A stretch of 41,501 bases of DNA, taken from the NCBI GenBank assembly GCA_022361395.1, contig JAKSAX010000158.1, forward strand, positions 1 to 41,501. The letters are read 5' to 3'. A model generated the notes under the pieces. That model had not been told where the DNA came from, did no database searches, and saw nothing but the letters and a program-made list of their open reading frames with translations. Shown here in pieces: positions 41,235-41,501 of the stretch (the stretch's first letter is position 1; every line of letters begins with the position of its first letter). Origin of the DNA: Desulfobacterales bacterium (lineage in GTDB: Bacteria > Desulfobacterota > Desulfobacteria > Desulfobacterales > Desulfobacteraceae). The position numbers and the translations under genes were made by a program.

Positions 41235-41501
41235 CTAAGGATTATACTGGATGACTTCAGTGCTTTCGATAACGAGCAGCGGCCCGAAAACCGTATTCTG
41301 ATGATTATGGAAAACGAGATCCGGAGGCGGATACGCCCCGAGATGTGATGCGTCATACGCTGCAAACGGTCTCGATGAACTGCTATACATCCTGTTTCCG
41401 CCGCCTGCATATGACTTCATCCTGTCCCAGATAGTAGTCTGATTATCGGTCAGGTACCGCATATCTACCCGGAATCCCAAATTGGTGGCCGGCTTTGCCA
41501 C
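41235..41501 (-). CDS. C-terminal end of a gene cut by the window, possibly FGE/SUMF1-like
   Basis: The last 88 codons of a minus-strand gene whose start lies beyond the window. The visible part begins KPATNLGFRVDMRY; NxGFRV is how formylglycine-generating-enzyme (FGE/SUMF1) folds usually end. About 75 further residues follow (DNQTTIWDRMKSYAGGGNRM, PFAAYDASHLGAYPPPDL, VVIESTEVIQYNP-like end) that I cannot place. It is convergent with the sulfatase, which would need such a maturation enzyme. The FGE reading rests on five or six residues and is weak; that it is coding is likely from the open frame and codon use. Confidence 0.5.
   Translation of the reverse strand: MAKPATNLGFRVDMRYLTDNQTTIWDRMKSYAGGGNRMYSSSSRPFAAYDASHLGAYPPPDLVFHNHQNTVFGPLLVIESTEVIQYNP

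Noticed and set aside
41130..41348. 72-codon plus-strand frame after the sulfatase
   Set aside because: It covers a perfect hairpin and overlaps the better-supported minus-strand gene; no ribosome site or family.

Overview
The window looks like chromosomal DNA of a strictly anaerobic, Gram-negative bacterium of the Desulfobacterota, probably close to Desulfobacterales. This is inferred from gene content, not from a database search. Pointers are the five-part nickel ECF transporter (NikKMLQO), the DUF4911-miaB-map-plsC and UPF0210/ACT groupings, and the YdbH/YnbE/YdbL envelope set. Gene density is high, genes overlap end to start, and GC content is moderate. No rRNA, CRISPR array or intact transposase was seen.

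Layout. 1-420 is the N-terminal part of a 2-Cys peroxiredoxin on the minus strand. 421-741 holds repeats like an insertion-sequence end. 742-4918 carries a UPF0173 metallo-hydrolase, an ArsR-methyltransferase fusion, ManC, a convergent unknown gene and AlgH. 4931-8051 holds a dynamin-like GTPase, a small protein with an internal duplication, and a receiver-only response regulator with no ordinary start codon. 8084-8644 is an HD-domain protein. 8755-14039 is a tightly overlapping cluster: a SLOG/molybdenum-cofactor-carrier-like protein, a rhomboid protease fused to a DnaJ C-terminal domain, then YdbH, YnbE and YdbL. 14245-17624 is nikKMLQO behind a structured leader and terminator. An unknown gene and recJ follow on the minus strand.

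20044-23318 is a promoter followed by DUF4911, miaB, map and plsC. 23300-32521 is a nine-gene minus-strand run: ribF, def, fmt, rsmB, a PASTA protein, rpe, an ACT protein, UPF0210 and a B12-binding radical SAM protein. Divergent from ribF are two tRNA-Leu genes with a good promoter and terminator.

32884-35800 looks like a worn accessory segment beside those tRNAs. It has a tyrosine-recombinase C-terminal relic, a FlxA-like gene behind a possible sigma-28 promoter, a MITE-like inverted repeat, a DUF3795 protein and an orphan gene. A CPA2 antiporter and a third tRNA-Leu follow. The right end (37763-41501) is a carbohydrate/sulfate locus: a concanavalin-A-like protein, a Cys-type sulfatase with an operator-like palindrome in its promoter, and the end of a minus-strand gene whose visible start resembles the last strand of a formylglycine-generating-enzyme fold.

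No wholly new system can be proven by reading alone. The best candidates for a second look are the rhomboid-DnaJ_C gene joined to the YdbH/YnbE/YdbL lipid-bridge genes, the nickel operon leader, the sulfatase/lectin/FGE-like locus and the recombinase scar next to tRNA-Leu.
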